DNA from: Chromohalobacter sarecensis
GTDB lineage: Bacteria; Pseudomonadota; Gammaproteobacteria; Pseudomonadales; Halomonadaceae
Direction: 5' to 3'
Assembly: GCF_023061135.1 (NCBI RefSeq)
Contig: NZ_JAKGAN010000002.1
Span: 62,001-126,000 of the forward strand
DNA length: 64,000 nucleotides
Under the pieces are notes generated by a model. It saw nothing but the letters and a program-made list of their open reading frames with translations, was not told where the DNA came from and did no database searches. The position numbers and the translations under genes were made by a program. Positions 17,453-23,741 of this stretch are shown here, piece by piece (the first letter of the stretch is position 1; the number at the start of each line of letters is the position of its first letter).

Positions 17453-18220
17453 TCAGGTTTCGGACAACAGCTCGGCGCTATGCCCAAGGGGGGTGTCGGG
17501 AATTTCTAGCCCCAGGGCGCTGGCGGTGCCGGCGAGGACTGCTTGAGAGGCGCGAAAGGCATCGCGCGGTCGGCGCGCGCGAATGCTTTCCATCAGCAGC
17601 CGGTGGCGTTCCAGACTCTCCGCTGGGTCGTCGGCGCTGACGTTGGAAGTCTCGATCAACAGTAGTATCGAGGGGCGCAGGATGTGTGAGAGCTGTGACC
17701 AGACGATATTGTGTGTGGCCTTGAAGATCGCCACATGGAAGGCGATGTCATAGTCGCTATGCAGGCGGCCGCTGTTATGGGAATCGGGATCGTCTAGATC
17801 ACTCCCCATGCCGTTGAAGGCCTCCTCGATGGCGACCAAGTCATGTGCCGTGGCGTGCTTGGCGGCGGTCATGGCGACGTAGGGTTCCACGTCCAGACGA
17901 AAGGCCAGGATCTCGCGCTGCACACCGGGATTGGGCGCAGCGTAGCGTGTCATCCATTCGGTGACTTGGGCATCGAGAATGTTCCATTCCGAGTACTCGC
18001 GGACCTTCGAGCCATGGCCGGAGATGCGTTCGATGATCCCGGCATCGACCAACTGCCGCAGGTCGCTGCGCACCGCCGAGCGATTGAGGGCGAAACGCTC
18101 ACACAGATCGATCTCGCGGGGGACGAAATCGCCTGGCTGATACTCGCCGGAGAATATTTCCTGCGCCAGCGCCTCAGCGACGCTAGGGCGTTTTCGAGAT
18201 GCGGTTTGTTTGCTCTTCAC
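17453..18220 (-). CDS. FadR-subfamily GntR transcriptional regulator of the pentonate genes
   Basis: This 255-residue protein has a GntR winged helix (about 12-75: LCERFALNRSAVRSDLRQLVDAGIIERI) and an all-helical FCD effector domain with its usual metal-binding Asp and His residues. Such regulators typically bind a sugar acid and derepress catabolic genes. I chose the GTG at 18220, with GGAA about 10 bases upstream; a longer open frame runs back to 18745 inside argE and is not credible. An operator-like site (18258-18268) lies just ahead, suggesting autoregulation, and matches sites upstream of two pathway genes. Confidence 0.85.
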   Translation of the reverse strand: MKSKQTASRKRPSVAEALAQEIFSGEYQPGDFVPREIDLCERFALNRSAVRSDLRQLVDAGIIERISGHGSKVREYSEWNILDAQVTEWMTRYAAPNPGVQREILAFRLDVEPYVAMTAAKHATAHDLVAIEEAFNGMGSDLDDPDSHNSGRLHSDYDIAFHVAIFKATHNIVWSQLSHILRPSILLLIETSNVSADDPAESLERHRLLMESIRARRPRDAFRASQAVLAGTASALGLEIPDTPLGHSAELLSET

Positions 18221-18257
18221 GTGACATCGTTCCGAATCATTTCGCTCACGCTGGCAT

Positions 18258-18268
18258 ATGTAGAACAT
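18258..18268 (-). promoter_or_regulatory. GntR operator copy upstream of the regulator gene
   Basis: ATGTAGAACAT differs by one base from the core ATGTTsAACAT found upstream of the two dehydratase transcripts. It lies 38-48 bases ahead of the GTG start, as expected for autoregulation. No second copy 20 bases away is visible. Confidence 0.6.
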
Positions 18269-18336
18269 TTCGACAAGGCGCCGATGGTCGGTGCCGCGCA
18301 CTGCGTGGCTGGTGATATGCGTTGAATACGCCGGCG

Positions 18337-19497
18337 CTAGCCGGAAGTCGCCAGACGTTTTCCGAGCGCGGCCATGAAGGCATCGGCGGCGTCGAGTTGA
18401 GCGATCTCCAGGTATTCGTCGGGCTGGTGCGCTTGGGCGATGCTGCCAGGGCCGCAGATGACGGTGGACAGGCCGGCATGCTGGAACTGGCCCGCTTCGG
18501 TGGCATAGGCTACGGCTTCGTTGTCGGCGTCGCCCAGCAGTGCGTGGCAGAGTTCGAGCGCCGTCTGGTTGTCGCGGTCGGCCAGGGCGGGCACGGTCTC
18601 GGTCAGGTGCTGAGTATGAATGTCGATCTGGGGTGCGCGTGGGCGCAATTCGTTCATCAGCGTCTCGGCGTAGTGCTGCAGGCGCTCGAACAGGGCCTCG
18701 AAGCCATCCGTCGGCAGGTGGCGAATCTCCCAGTCGAAATGGCACTCGCGGGCCATGATGTTGATCGCCGTACCACCCTGGATTTTGCCCACGTGCAGGC
18801 TGGAGTGGGGCACGTTGAAGAGTGGGTCGACACGGCCCTCCGCGACCAGCTCTGCCATGATGTCCTCGATGCGCGTCACCAGGCGGGCCGCGACATGCAC
18901 GGCGGAGACGCCCTGACGCACTTGACTGGAATGCGCCTCGCGACCGGTCACCGTGGTGCGTAGGTTGGTGATGCCTTTCTGGGCCACCACCGGCGCCATC
19001 AGGGTGGGCTCGCCGACGATCACCGCCGCCGGCGTGGGTGCATCGGCCATCAACCGCTCAATCAAACGTGGCGCGCCCAGGCAGCCGACTTCCTCGTCGT
19101 AGGAAAACGCCAGGTAGATGGGGCGCTGCAGGTCGAGTGCTTGCCACTGCGGTACCTGCGCCAACGCGCTGGCGATAAAGCATTTCATGTCGCAGCTACC
19201 GCGTCCGTATAGGCGGCCATCGCCCTTGTCAGTCAGCGTGAAGGGGTCGCTGCTCCACGGCTGGCCATCCACCGGCACCACATCGGTATGTCCGGACAAC
19301 ACCACACCACCCGCCACCCCGGGACCGATGCGGGCCAGCAGGTTGGCCTTGCTGCCGTCATCGTTGGTAATGCGGGTACACGGCACGTCGTGTTCGGCAA
19401 GATAAGCCTCGATGAAGGCGATCAATTCCAGATTGGAATGTCGTGACACGGTGTCGAAGCCAATCAAGCGTTCGAGCAGGGCAGTGGTGTTGGACAT
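18337..19497 (-). CDS. argE: Acetylornithine deacetylase (ArgE, M20 family)
   Basis: This 386-residue zinc peptidase-fold enzyme hydrolyses N-acetylornithine to ornithine in arginine synthesis. M20 motifs are clear: SGHTDVVPVDGQPW (zinc His and catalytic Asp), GRGSCDMK, YDEEVGCLG (catalytic Glu and ligand), GEPT and the late GPGSIAQAHQPDEY His. ATG 19497 is preceded by GGGAGG. The gene is separated from the GntR gene by 116 bases. The family also includes succinyl-diaminopimelate desuccinylase, but the motif set and the C-terminal sequence suit ArgE. Confidence 0.88.
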   Translation of the reverse strand: MSNTTALLERLIGFDTVSRHSNLELIAFIEAYLAEHDVPCTRITNDDGSKANLLARIGPGVAGGVVLSGHTDVVPVDGQPWSSDPFTLTDKGDGRLYGRGSCDMKCFIASALAQVPQWQALDLQRPIYLAFSYDEEVGCLGAPRLIERLMADAPTPAAVIVGEPTLMAPVVAQKGITNLRTTVTGREAHSSQVRQGVSAVHVAARLVTRIEDIMAELVAEGRVDPLFNVPHSSLHVGKIQGGTAINIMARECHFDWEIRHLPTDGFEALFERLQHYAETLMNELRPRAPQIDIHTQHLTETVPALADRDNQTALELCHALLGDADNEAVAYATEAGQFQHAGLSTVICGPGSIAQAHQPDEYLEIAQLDAADAFMAALGKRLATSG

Positions 19498-19623
19498 GAC
19501 AGCCTCCCAGCGGGATGTTTTACGCCAGCCTAGCACGCTGATGTCACGGGGCGTCACTTTGACGGCGGCGCGAGCGTGCGTCATCTTGAGAACGTCAATA
19601 CATCCAGTCAGGAGAGCATTCAC

Positions 19624-20229
19624 GTGAGCAAGATTCTCGTCATTTATTACTCCAGTTACGGGCACATCGAAACATTGGCCAATGCCGTCGCCGAAGGCGC
19701 ACGCGGTGTCGCTGGCACCCAGGTGGATCTGTACCGCGTGGCCGAACTCGTGCCCGCCGACGTCGCCGAAAAATCCGGCTACAAGGAAGACAGCACCGCC
19801 GCCGTGCTGGATGACCCCAGCATCTTGGCCGAGTACGACGCGATTCTTGTCGGTACGCCCACGCGCTTCGGCAATATGGCCTCGCAGATGCGTAATTTCT
19901 GGGACAAGACGGGCGGTCTCTGGGCCCAGGGCAAGCTGATCGGCAAGCTGGGCGGTGCCTTCACTTCTACCGCCAGCCAGCACGGCGGGCAGGAAACTAC
20001 GCTGACCTCGATTCACACCACCTTGCTTCACCACGGCATGGCGATCGTCGGCGTGCCGTACTCTTGCGCGGCGCTGAGTGAGCTCGAGGAAGTCTCCGGC
20101 GGCACGCCCTACGGCGCAACGACCATCGCCGGTGGCGACGGCAGCCGCCAACCCAGCGAAAACGAACTGACCATCGCCCGCTTCCAGGGCCAGCACACCG
20201 CCGAAATGGCCGCTAAATTCACCGATTGA
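19624..20229 (+). CDS. wrbA: NAD(P)H:quinone oxidoreductase, WrbA type
   Basis: This 201-residue flavodoxin-fold protein reduces quinones by two electrons using FMN. The FMN phosphate loop ([12 protein letters not shown]) is at residues 8-19, with the WrbA-type [16 protein letters not shown] and the GGGQET-like segment [12 protein letters not shown] further on. I chose the GTG at 19624 because AGGAGAG lies 8 bases upstream and the protein then begins at the family start; an upstream ATG at 19576 would add 16 residues. Confidence 0.92.
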   Translation: MSKILVIYYSSYGHIETLANAVAEGARGVAGTQVDLYRVAELVPADVAEKSGYKEDSTAAVLDDPSILAEYDAILVGTPTRFGNMASQMRNFWDKTGGLWAQGKLIGKLGGAFTSTASQHGGQETTLTSIHTTLLHHGMAIVGVPYSCAALSELEEVSGGTPYGATTIAGGDGSRQPSENELTIARFQGQHTAEMAAKFTD

Positions 20230-20256
20230 GCATTACGACGTAGCCAACAACGTCAT

Positions 20257-20290
20257 GCAAAACGCCGTGCCCTTGGGCGCGGCGTTTTGC
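20257..20290 (+). terminator. Terminator downstream of wrbA
   Basis: GCAAAACGCCG (20257-20267) pairs perfectly with 20280-20290, and GCCC/GGGC pair inside the loop. The stem ends in CGTTTTGC. Confidence 0.8.
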
Positions 20291-20323
20291 TGTCAGGGAT
20301 ATGGATACGAAACGCGATGCTTT

Positions 20324-20361
20324 TTGACAAGCGTCACGTGACAAAATACATTTCGGTGTAT
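20324..20361 (+). promoter_or_regulatory. higBA promoter with overlapping operator palindromes
   Basis: TTGACA (20324-20329), a 17-base spacer and TACATT (20347-20352) form a sigma70 promoter whose start point would fall at about 20359-20360, on or next to the toxin ATG. A perfect palindrome GTCACGTGAC (20333-20342) fills the spacer, and ATACA-N6-TGTAT (20346-20361) covers the -10 and the start codon. These are good candidates for autorepression by HigA. Confidence 0.6.
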
Positions 20362-20641
20362 GATCAAAACCTTCGCAGATAAACGTACCCAAGAGCTTTA
20401 TTCCAGAGGGAGATCAAAGAAGTTCCCCTCGGATGTAGCTTCAAGAGCTTCCCGGAAGCTGGAATACGTAAATCTGGCGGAGCAACTAGATGGTTTGAAA
20501 GTGCCGCCTGGCAACCGTCTGCATTCACTTTCTGGGGATAGGCAGGGTCATTACGCGATTTCAAACAATGCTCAATGGCGTATCTGCTTCTATTTTGAAG
20601 ATGGTGACGCATACGATGTTGAGGTATGTGATTACCACTGA
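20360..20641 (+). CDS. higB: HigB-type toxin (RelE/ParE superfamily mRNA interferase)
   Basis: This 93-residue protein has the HigB pattern: MIKTFADKRTQELYSRG at the start, a basic middle, RLHSLSGDRQGHYAI and the C-terminal QWRICFYFEDGDAYDVEVCDYH. Members cut mRNA on the ribosome. The toxin gene comes first, the usual order for HigBA. There is no ribosome site before the ATG, and the predicted transcription start almost coincides with it, so the message may be leaderless. The antitoxin begins 14 bases after the stop codon. Confidence 0.92.
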   Translation: MIKTFADKRTQELYSRGRSKKFPSDVASRASRKLEYVNLAEQLDGLKVPPGNRLHSLSGDRQGHYAISNNAQWRICFYFEDGDAYDVEVCDYH

Positions 20642-20655
20642 GTGAGGTCATAACT

Positions 20656-20970
20656 ATGGCTATTTCTAACACCGACGGAATGCGACGCAAGCCGACGCAT
20701 CCTGGCGAAATGCTGAGGGAGGACTTTGTCCCGGACTATGGCTTGACCGTTGCGGGGTTGGCCGAATTGCTGGGCGTGTCTCGCCAGTCCGTCAATGAGC
20801 TGTTACGTGAAAGACGTTCTGTCAGCCCTGAAATGGCGCTTAGGCTTGGTCGCTTGTTTGGCAACTCTCCGGAGTTTTGGCTGAATGCGCAGCGAGCCAT
20901 TGATTTATGGACGGCCGCACAATCGGTCAAGGACGAGGTCGCCCGCATCAAGCCATTGAACGCAGCATGA
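20656..20970 (+). CDS. higA: HigA-type antitoxin (XRE family)
   Basis: This 104-residue protein starts with the typical RKPTHPGEMLREDF and contains an XRE helix-turn-helix (about 33-55: TVAGLAELLGVSRQSVNELL) and the SPEFWLNAQRAIDLW motif of the HigA/VapI group. It should bind and neutralise the upstream toxin and repress the promoter with it. Its stop codon overlaps the ATG of the next small ORF by ATGA. Confidence 0.93.
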   Translation: MAISNTDGMRRKPTHPGEMLREDFVPDYGLTVAGLAELLGVSRQSVNELLRERRSVSPEMALRLGRLFGNSPEFWLNAQRAIDLWTAAQSVKDEVARIKPLNAA

Positions 20971-21176
20971 ACGTCTTAGCTTGCCTTGAACGCTATCAGG
21001 AATCAGGCACCCGCATTGAGGTGTTCGAAGTGTTAGCGCCATTTTTTCGACACGCCGTCGAAACATGTCGATGGCATCGACATATTGTAGAAACATTCAT
21101 AGGTAGGGTATACGGCCAGCTTCTCGAAGACGAGCGAGTGGTGAGAGTTCCCCGCGTGTGGAGCCATTACGAATGA
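20967..21176 (+). CDS. Small ORF of unknown function, coupled to higA and to the SWIM gene
   Basis: This 69-codon ORF is not recognised. It overlaps the higA stop by ATGA at one end and the start of the SWIM-finger reading frame by ATGA at the other, so translation could pass through all of them. It is rich in Val, Arg and aromatic residues with no clear motif, and a 19-base palindrome lies inside it. It may be a remnant of a larger gene that once stood before the SWIM gene. The double overlap is the main support for it being real. Confidence 0.4.
   Translation: MNVLACLERYQESGTRIEVFEVLAPFFRHAVETCRWHRHIVETFIGRVYGQLLEDERVVRVPRVWSHYE
21065..21083. repeat. Perfect 19-base palindrome
   Basis: ATGTCGATG (21065-21073), one central G, and CATCGACAT (21075-21083) form a perfect inverted repeat inside the small ORF after higA. 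It could be an operator or a short RNA hairpin reducing expression of the downstream gene. Confidence 0.5.
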
Positions 21177-21550
21177 CGCAACACGATGAGGTGGCACTTC
21201 TGACCGATCGTCAGCTCAGCGTACTGGCGGGCGAGGCGGCGTTTGGCCGAGGGCTGGATTATTACCGCTAGGGCATGGTGGTCGGCTGGAACAAGCAGGG
21301 CGCTACCATCACTGCCGATGTAGAGGGGAGCGAGCGTTATACCGTGACGTTGAAACTGAACAAGCGTGGTCTTGATGGTGGTTGCGATTGCCCAGCCTCT
21401 GAAGGCATCGACTTCTGCAAGCATTGCGTGGCGGTCGCCTTGATGTACCGGGCGGAGCAGGCCGAGCAAGCGCGTCTCGCGGAGGTGCGCACTGAATTCA
21501 AGCAAAAACGCAACTTCATCAAGTGGTTGAATGAAGCGTTCTCAGCTTGA
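21173..21550 (+). pseudogene. SWIM zinc-finger protein gene, interrupted by an in-frame stop and truncated
   Basis: The reading frame begins at ATG 21173 and reaches a TAG at codon 33 (21269-21271), then continues in the same frame with family-like sequence up to 21550. The downstream part shows the SWIM finger: CDCPASEGIDFCKHC (CxCx...CxH). The TAG follows GLDYYR, where related proteins usually continue, and a CAG-to-TAG change is the simplest cause. Typical SWIM proteins run to several hundred residues, while this frame ends after 125 codons, so the 3' part also seems lost. A restart at ATG 21275 could still make a 91-residue finger fragment. Confidence 0.72.
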
Positions 21551-21585
21551 GCCTACCCAAGGCTTCTATCACCACAAGGAGAAAT

Positions 21586-21702
21586 ATGCCCAGTTTCCAT
21601 ACTCGTTCGTTGTGCGAAGCGCTGTTGGGTGTCGCGGGGATTTGGCTTCTGGTCAGGACGCTCTCGAGTTATCAATTAACGCGAAAAACCTCGTACTTCT
21701 AG
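21586..21702 (+). pseudogene. 5' fragment of a small membrane-protein gene split by the IS element
   Basis: An AAGGAG ribosome site precedes ATG 21586. The first 31 codons encode a short N-terminus and one membrane segment (ALLGVAGIWLLVRTL). The reading frame then enters the IS at 21679 and stops at 21702. Joining codon 31 (TTA, 21676-21678) to GCC at 23255 restores one continuous 164-residue frame with the ORF beyond the IS, so both pieces come from one gene. I do not recognise the family. Confidence 0.75.
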
Positions 21703-21737
21703 TGCGAGGATGGATAGCGTGGTACGCGAAGCGTTCC

Positions 21738-22154
21738 CTATTCTGGCCTTGTCTGCTGCTCAATGTATTGCTTAACGACACTCAGCGGCGCTCCGCCGAC
21801 GCTTCCCGCAAAATAGCTGGGACTCCACAACGCATTTTTCCTGTAGGCGGGCTGTACCAACTCGGGGTGCAACAGCTTCATCCGCCTGCTCGAAACACCC
21901 TTCAGGCTGTTCACCAGCTTTGAGATCGCCACCTTGGGTGGGAAATTGACCAGCAAGTGAACATGATCGGTTTCGCCATTGAACTCCTCCAGCTCGGCCT
22001 CGAAGTCCTTACACACGTGCCTGAACAGCGCTTCAAGGGATTGAAGATGTGCATCGTTGAATACCTTGCCACGATATTTAGTCACAAAGACCAAGTGGGC
22101 GTGCATCTCAAAAACGCAGTGTCTGCCAGTTCTGATTGAGTTGATTTTGTCCAT
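21738..22154 (-). CDS. tnpA: TnpA, HUH (Y1) transposase of the IS200/IS605 family
   Basis: This 138-residue single-strand transposase is complete. The HUH motif is H64-V-H66 in DHVHLLV, and the catalytic tyrosine is Y130 in VVKQYIEQQ. It cuts and rejoins single-stranded DNA at the element ends, recognising the subterminal hairpins. It starts 9 bases from the divergent tnpB start. All catalytic residues are present, so the element may still move. Confidence 0.93.
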   Translation of the reverse strand: MDKINSIRTGRHCVFEMHAHLVFVTKYRGKVFNDAHLQSLEALFRHVCKDFEAELEEFNGETDHVHLLVNFPPKVAISKLVNSLKGVSSRRMKLLHPELVQPAYRKNALWSPSYFAGSVGGAPLSVVKQYIEQQTRPE

Positions 22155-22163
22155 AGACCAAGT

Positions 22164-23237
22164 ATGCTCAAAGCCATGAAGCAGACCAAGACATTAAAAG
22201 TTCGAGTGAAGGACAAACACGCCGACCAGCTTAATCGTATGGCACGCAGCGTGAACTTCGTCTGGAACTATGTGAACGAACTGTCGTCTCGTGCTATCCG
22301 TGAGCGCGGTCTGTTTCTGTCGGCCTATGACATGCATCCGTACACTAAAGGCGTTGGCACGGAACTTGGCCTGCACAGCCAGACGCTGCAATGTATCGCC
22401 GCCGAATATGCCACCCGCCGCAAGCAGTTCAAGAAGTCCTGCCTGAATTGGCGCAAGTCACGCGGTGTGCGCCGCTCTCTTGGCTGGATACCTGTCAATA
22501 CCGGCGCGGCCAAGTGGAAGAATGGACAGGTATTCCACAACGGCAGCTACTTCAAGGTCTGGGACAGCTACGGGTTGTCGAATTACAAGTTCCGATCCGC
22601 CTCGTTCAACGAGGACGCCCGAGGCCGTTGGTACTTCAACGTGGTGGTTGATGCCGAAGTTAAGCCATCAGTGGGACAAGGCTCGGTAGGCATCGACCTT
22701 GGGTTAAAAGACATCGCCACATGCAGCGACGGCGAAAAGCTGGAAAATGGGCGTTTCTATCGCGGTATGGAAGCCAAGCTGGCAATCGCTCAGCGAAGCC
22801 GTAACAAGAAGCGCACCCGTGCCATTCACGCCAAGATCAGGAATCGCCGCAAGGATGCCTTGCACAAGTTCTCACGCCGTCTGGTAGATCAGTACGGTGA
22901 AATCGTCGTGGGCGATGTCAGCTCACAAAAACTCGCAAAGACCAAAATGGCTAAGTCCGTGCTCGATGCCGGATGGGGTCAGTTGAAGACGATGCTGGAA
23001 TACAAATGCGCTCACGCAGGCATCGTGGTCAAGGTAGTGCGAGAAGCCTACACCACCCGCACCTGTTCGGCTTGTGGTTCACTCAGTGGGCCACAAGGCG
23101 TAAACGGGCTGCGACTAAGAGACTGGGAATGCATGGAATGTGGTGTCGTCCATGACCGGGACGTGAACGCGGCTCGGAATATCCTCAGTCTCGCGGCGGG
23201 GCATCGCCGTCCAGAAGTGGGAATCCCCGTCCTTTAG
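22164..23237 (+). CDS. tnpB: TnpB, RNA-guided nuclease of the IS200/IS605 family (IS605 OrfB type)
   Basis: This 357-residue protein has the TnpB layout: N-terminal helix-turn-helix/WED region, RuvC-I aspartate D178 (GIDLGLKD), a zinc ribbon (CSAC at 301-304 and CMEC at 323-326) and the RuvC-III aspartate D333 (DRDVNAARN). At the RuvC-II strand, where most TnpB proteins have a glutamate, it reads IVVGDVSS (G250-D251). TnpB proteins use RNA from the element right end to cut empty donor sites. The start may be ATG 22164 or the ATG four codons later. The 3' end overlaps the right-end hairpin, where the guide RNA scaffold would lie. Confidence 0.9.
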   Translation: MLKAMKQTKTLKVRVKDKHADQLNRMARSVNFVWNYVNELSSRAIRERGLFLSAYDMHPYTKGVGTELGLHSQTLQCIAAEYATRRKQFKKSCLNWRKSRGVRRSLGWIPVNTGAAKWKNGQVFHNGSYFKVWDSYGLSNYKFRSASFNEDARGRWYFNVVVDAEVKPSVGQGSVGIDLGLKDIATCSDGEKLENGRFYRGMEAKLAIAQRSRNKKRTRAIHAKIRNRRKDALHKFSRRLVDQYGEIVVGDVSSQKLAKTKMAKSVLDAGWGQLKTMLEYKCAHAGIVVKVVREAYTTRTCSACGSLSGPQGVNGLRLRDWECMECGVVHDRDVNAARNILSLAAGHRRPEVGIPVL

Positions 23238-23275
23238 GACGGGGAGGATGTCAAGCCATGTCTCTCTATATAACC
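23140..23275 (+). ncRNA. Predicted TnpB guide (omega) RNA region
   Basis: In this family the guide RNA scaffold comes from the 3' end of tnpB and the right end of the element, and the guide is the flanking sequence. Here the scaffold would end at TCAA (23254) and the guide would begin GCCATGTCTCTC at 23255. The limits are inferred; only the hairpin at 23225-23244 is directly visible. Confidence 0.45.
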
Positions 23276-23656
23276 TGGTCTAGCTTGTCGGTGGCTCAAG
23301 AGCCGGGGACACCGAACATGCTTGCCATACAGGGCGTGCATTTTCTCGTCAGTCTACTCTTGGGAGCGGTGCTTATCCTGGCGCGCAAGCCGATCAGTCG
23401 ATGGTTAACACCGCAAGAGGCTGACGTCTCTGCCTCGTCCGCGACTCTGATAGCCGTGGGTGCTGCCTTGATTGGCATCGGTTATCTGGCGGCAGGTCTG
23501 GTTACGCTGGGAACGCATTATGCGCGACTGGAAACAGTGGGCGCCGCCAGTCCAGACAGCCTCTGGCGTGGCGGCCTCTCCATCGCTAGCGGGATCATGT
23601 TGTTTGCCAGTTCCGTCGGCATTGGCCGCCTCTGGTTGAGGCTTCGGGCGTTATGA
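23255..23656 (+). pseudogene. 3' fragment of the IS-interrupted small membrane-protein gene
   Basis: This frame continues the protein begun at 21586. It encodes three further hydrophobic segments (GVHFLVSLLLGAVLIL, LIAVGAALIGIGYLAAGLV and LSIASGIMLFASSVGIG), which with the first segment would give a four-helix protein of 164 residues. An ATG at 23258 could start the fragment on its own but has no good ribosome site (AGGATG is 10 bases upstream, within the IS). I do not recognise a named family. Confidence 0.7.
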
Positions 23657-23690
23657 TGCTGCGCCGAGGAGGGCGGAGGCGGCCGTCCTG

Positions 23691-23741
23691 TATTTCCTAG
23701 AAGCTCATATTTCCTAGAGGCTCATATTCACTAGGTACTCA
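23691..23741. repeat. Three tandem 17-base repeats at the end of sbcC
   Basis: TATTTCCTAGAAGCTCA (23691-23707), TATTTCCTAGAGGCTCA (23708-23724) and a degenerate TATTCACTAGGTACTCA (23725-23741) follow one another. The third copy contains the sbcC stop codon and last codons. The unit is likely to have been produced by slippage. Confidence 0.75.

Larger units (their letters stand above)
21679..23254. mobile_element. IS200/IS605-family insertion sequence with divergent tnpA and tnpB
   Basis: The element is about 1576 bases. The left end carries an imperfect hairpin (CCTCG near 21690 with CGAGG near 21707); the right end carries a strong hairpin CCCCGTCC (23225-23232) with GGACGGGG (23237-23244), preceded by GAAT and ending in TCAA (23251-23254), as in IS608-like ends. 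There are no terminal inverted repeats and no target duplication, as usual for this family. The exact left boundary is fixed by reading frame: only insertion after TTA at 21678 rejoins the split host gene. Both transposon genes appear intact. Confidence 0.85.

Noticed and set aside
18221-18745. N-terminal extension of the GntR regulator frame into argE
   Set aside because: The extension overlaps argE in another frame, is Arg/Pro-rich, and crosses the operator; the regulator starts at GTG 18220.
19498-20196. N-terminal extension of the argE frame opposite wrbA
   Set aside because: argE has a clear ATG with a GGGAGG site at 19497, and the extension has no M20 similarity.
23255-23656. Reading this as an independent intact gene starting at ATG 23258
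   Set aside because: The upstream half of the same frame is found on the other side of the IS, and no good ribosome site exists at 23258.
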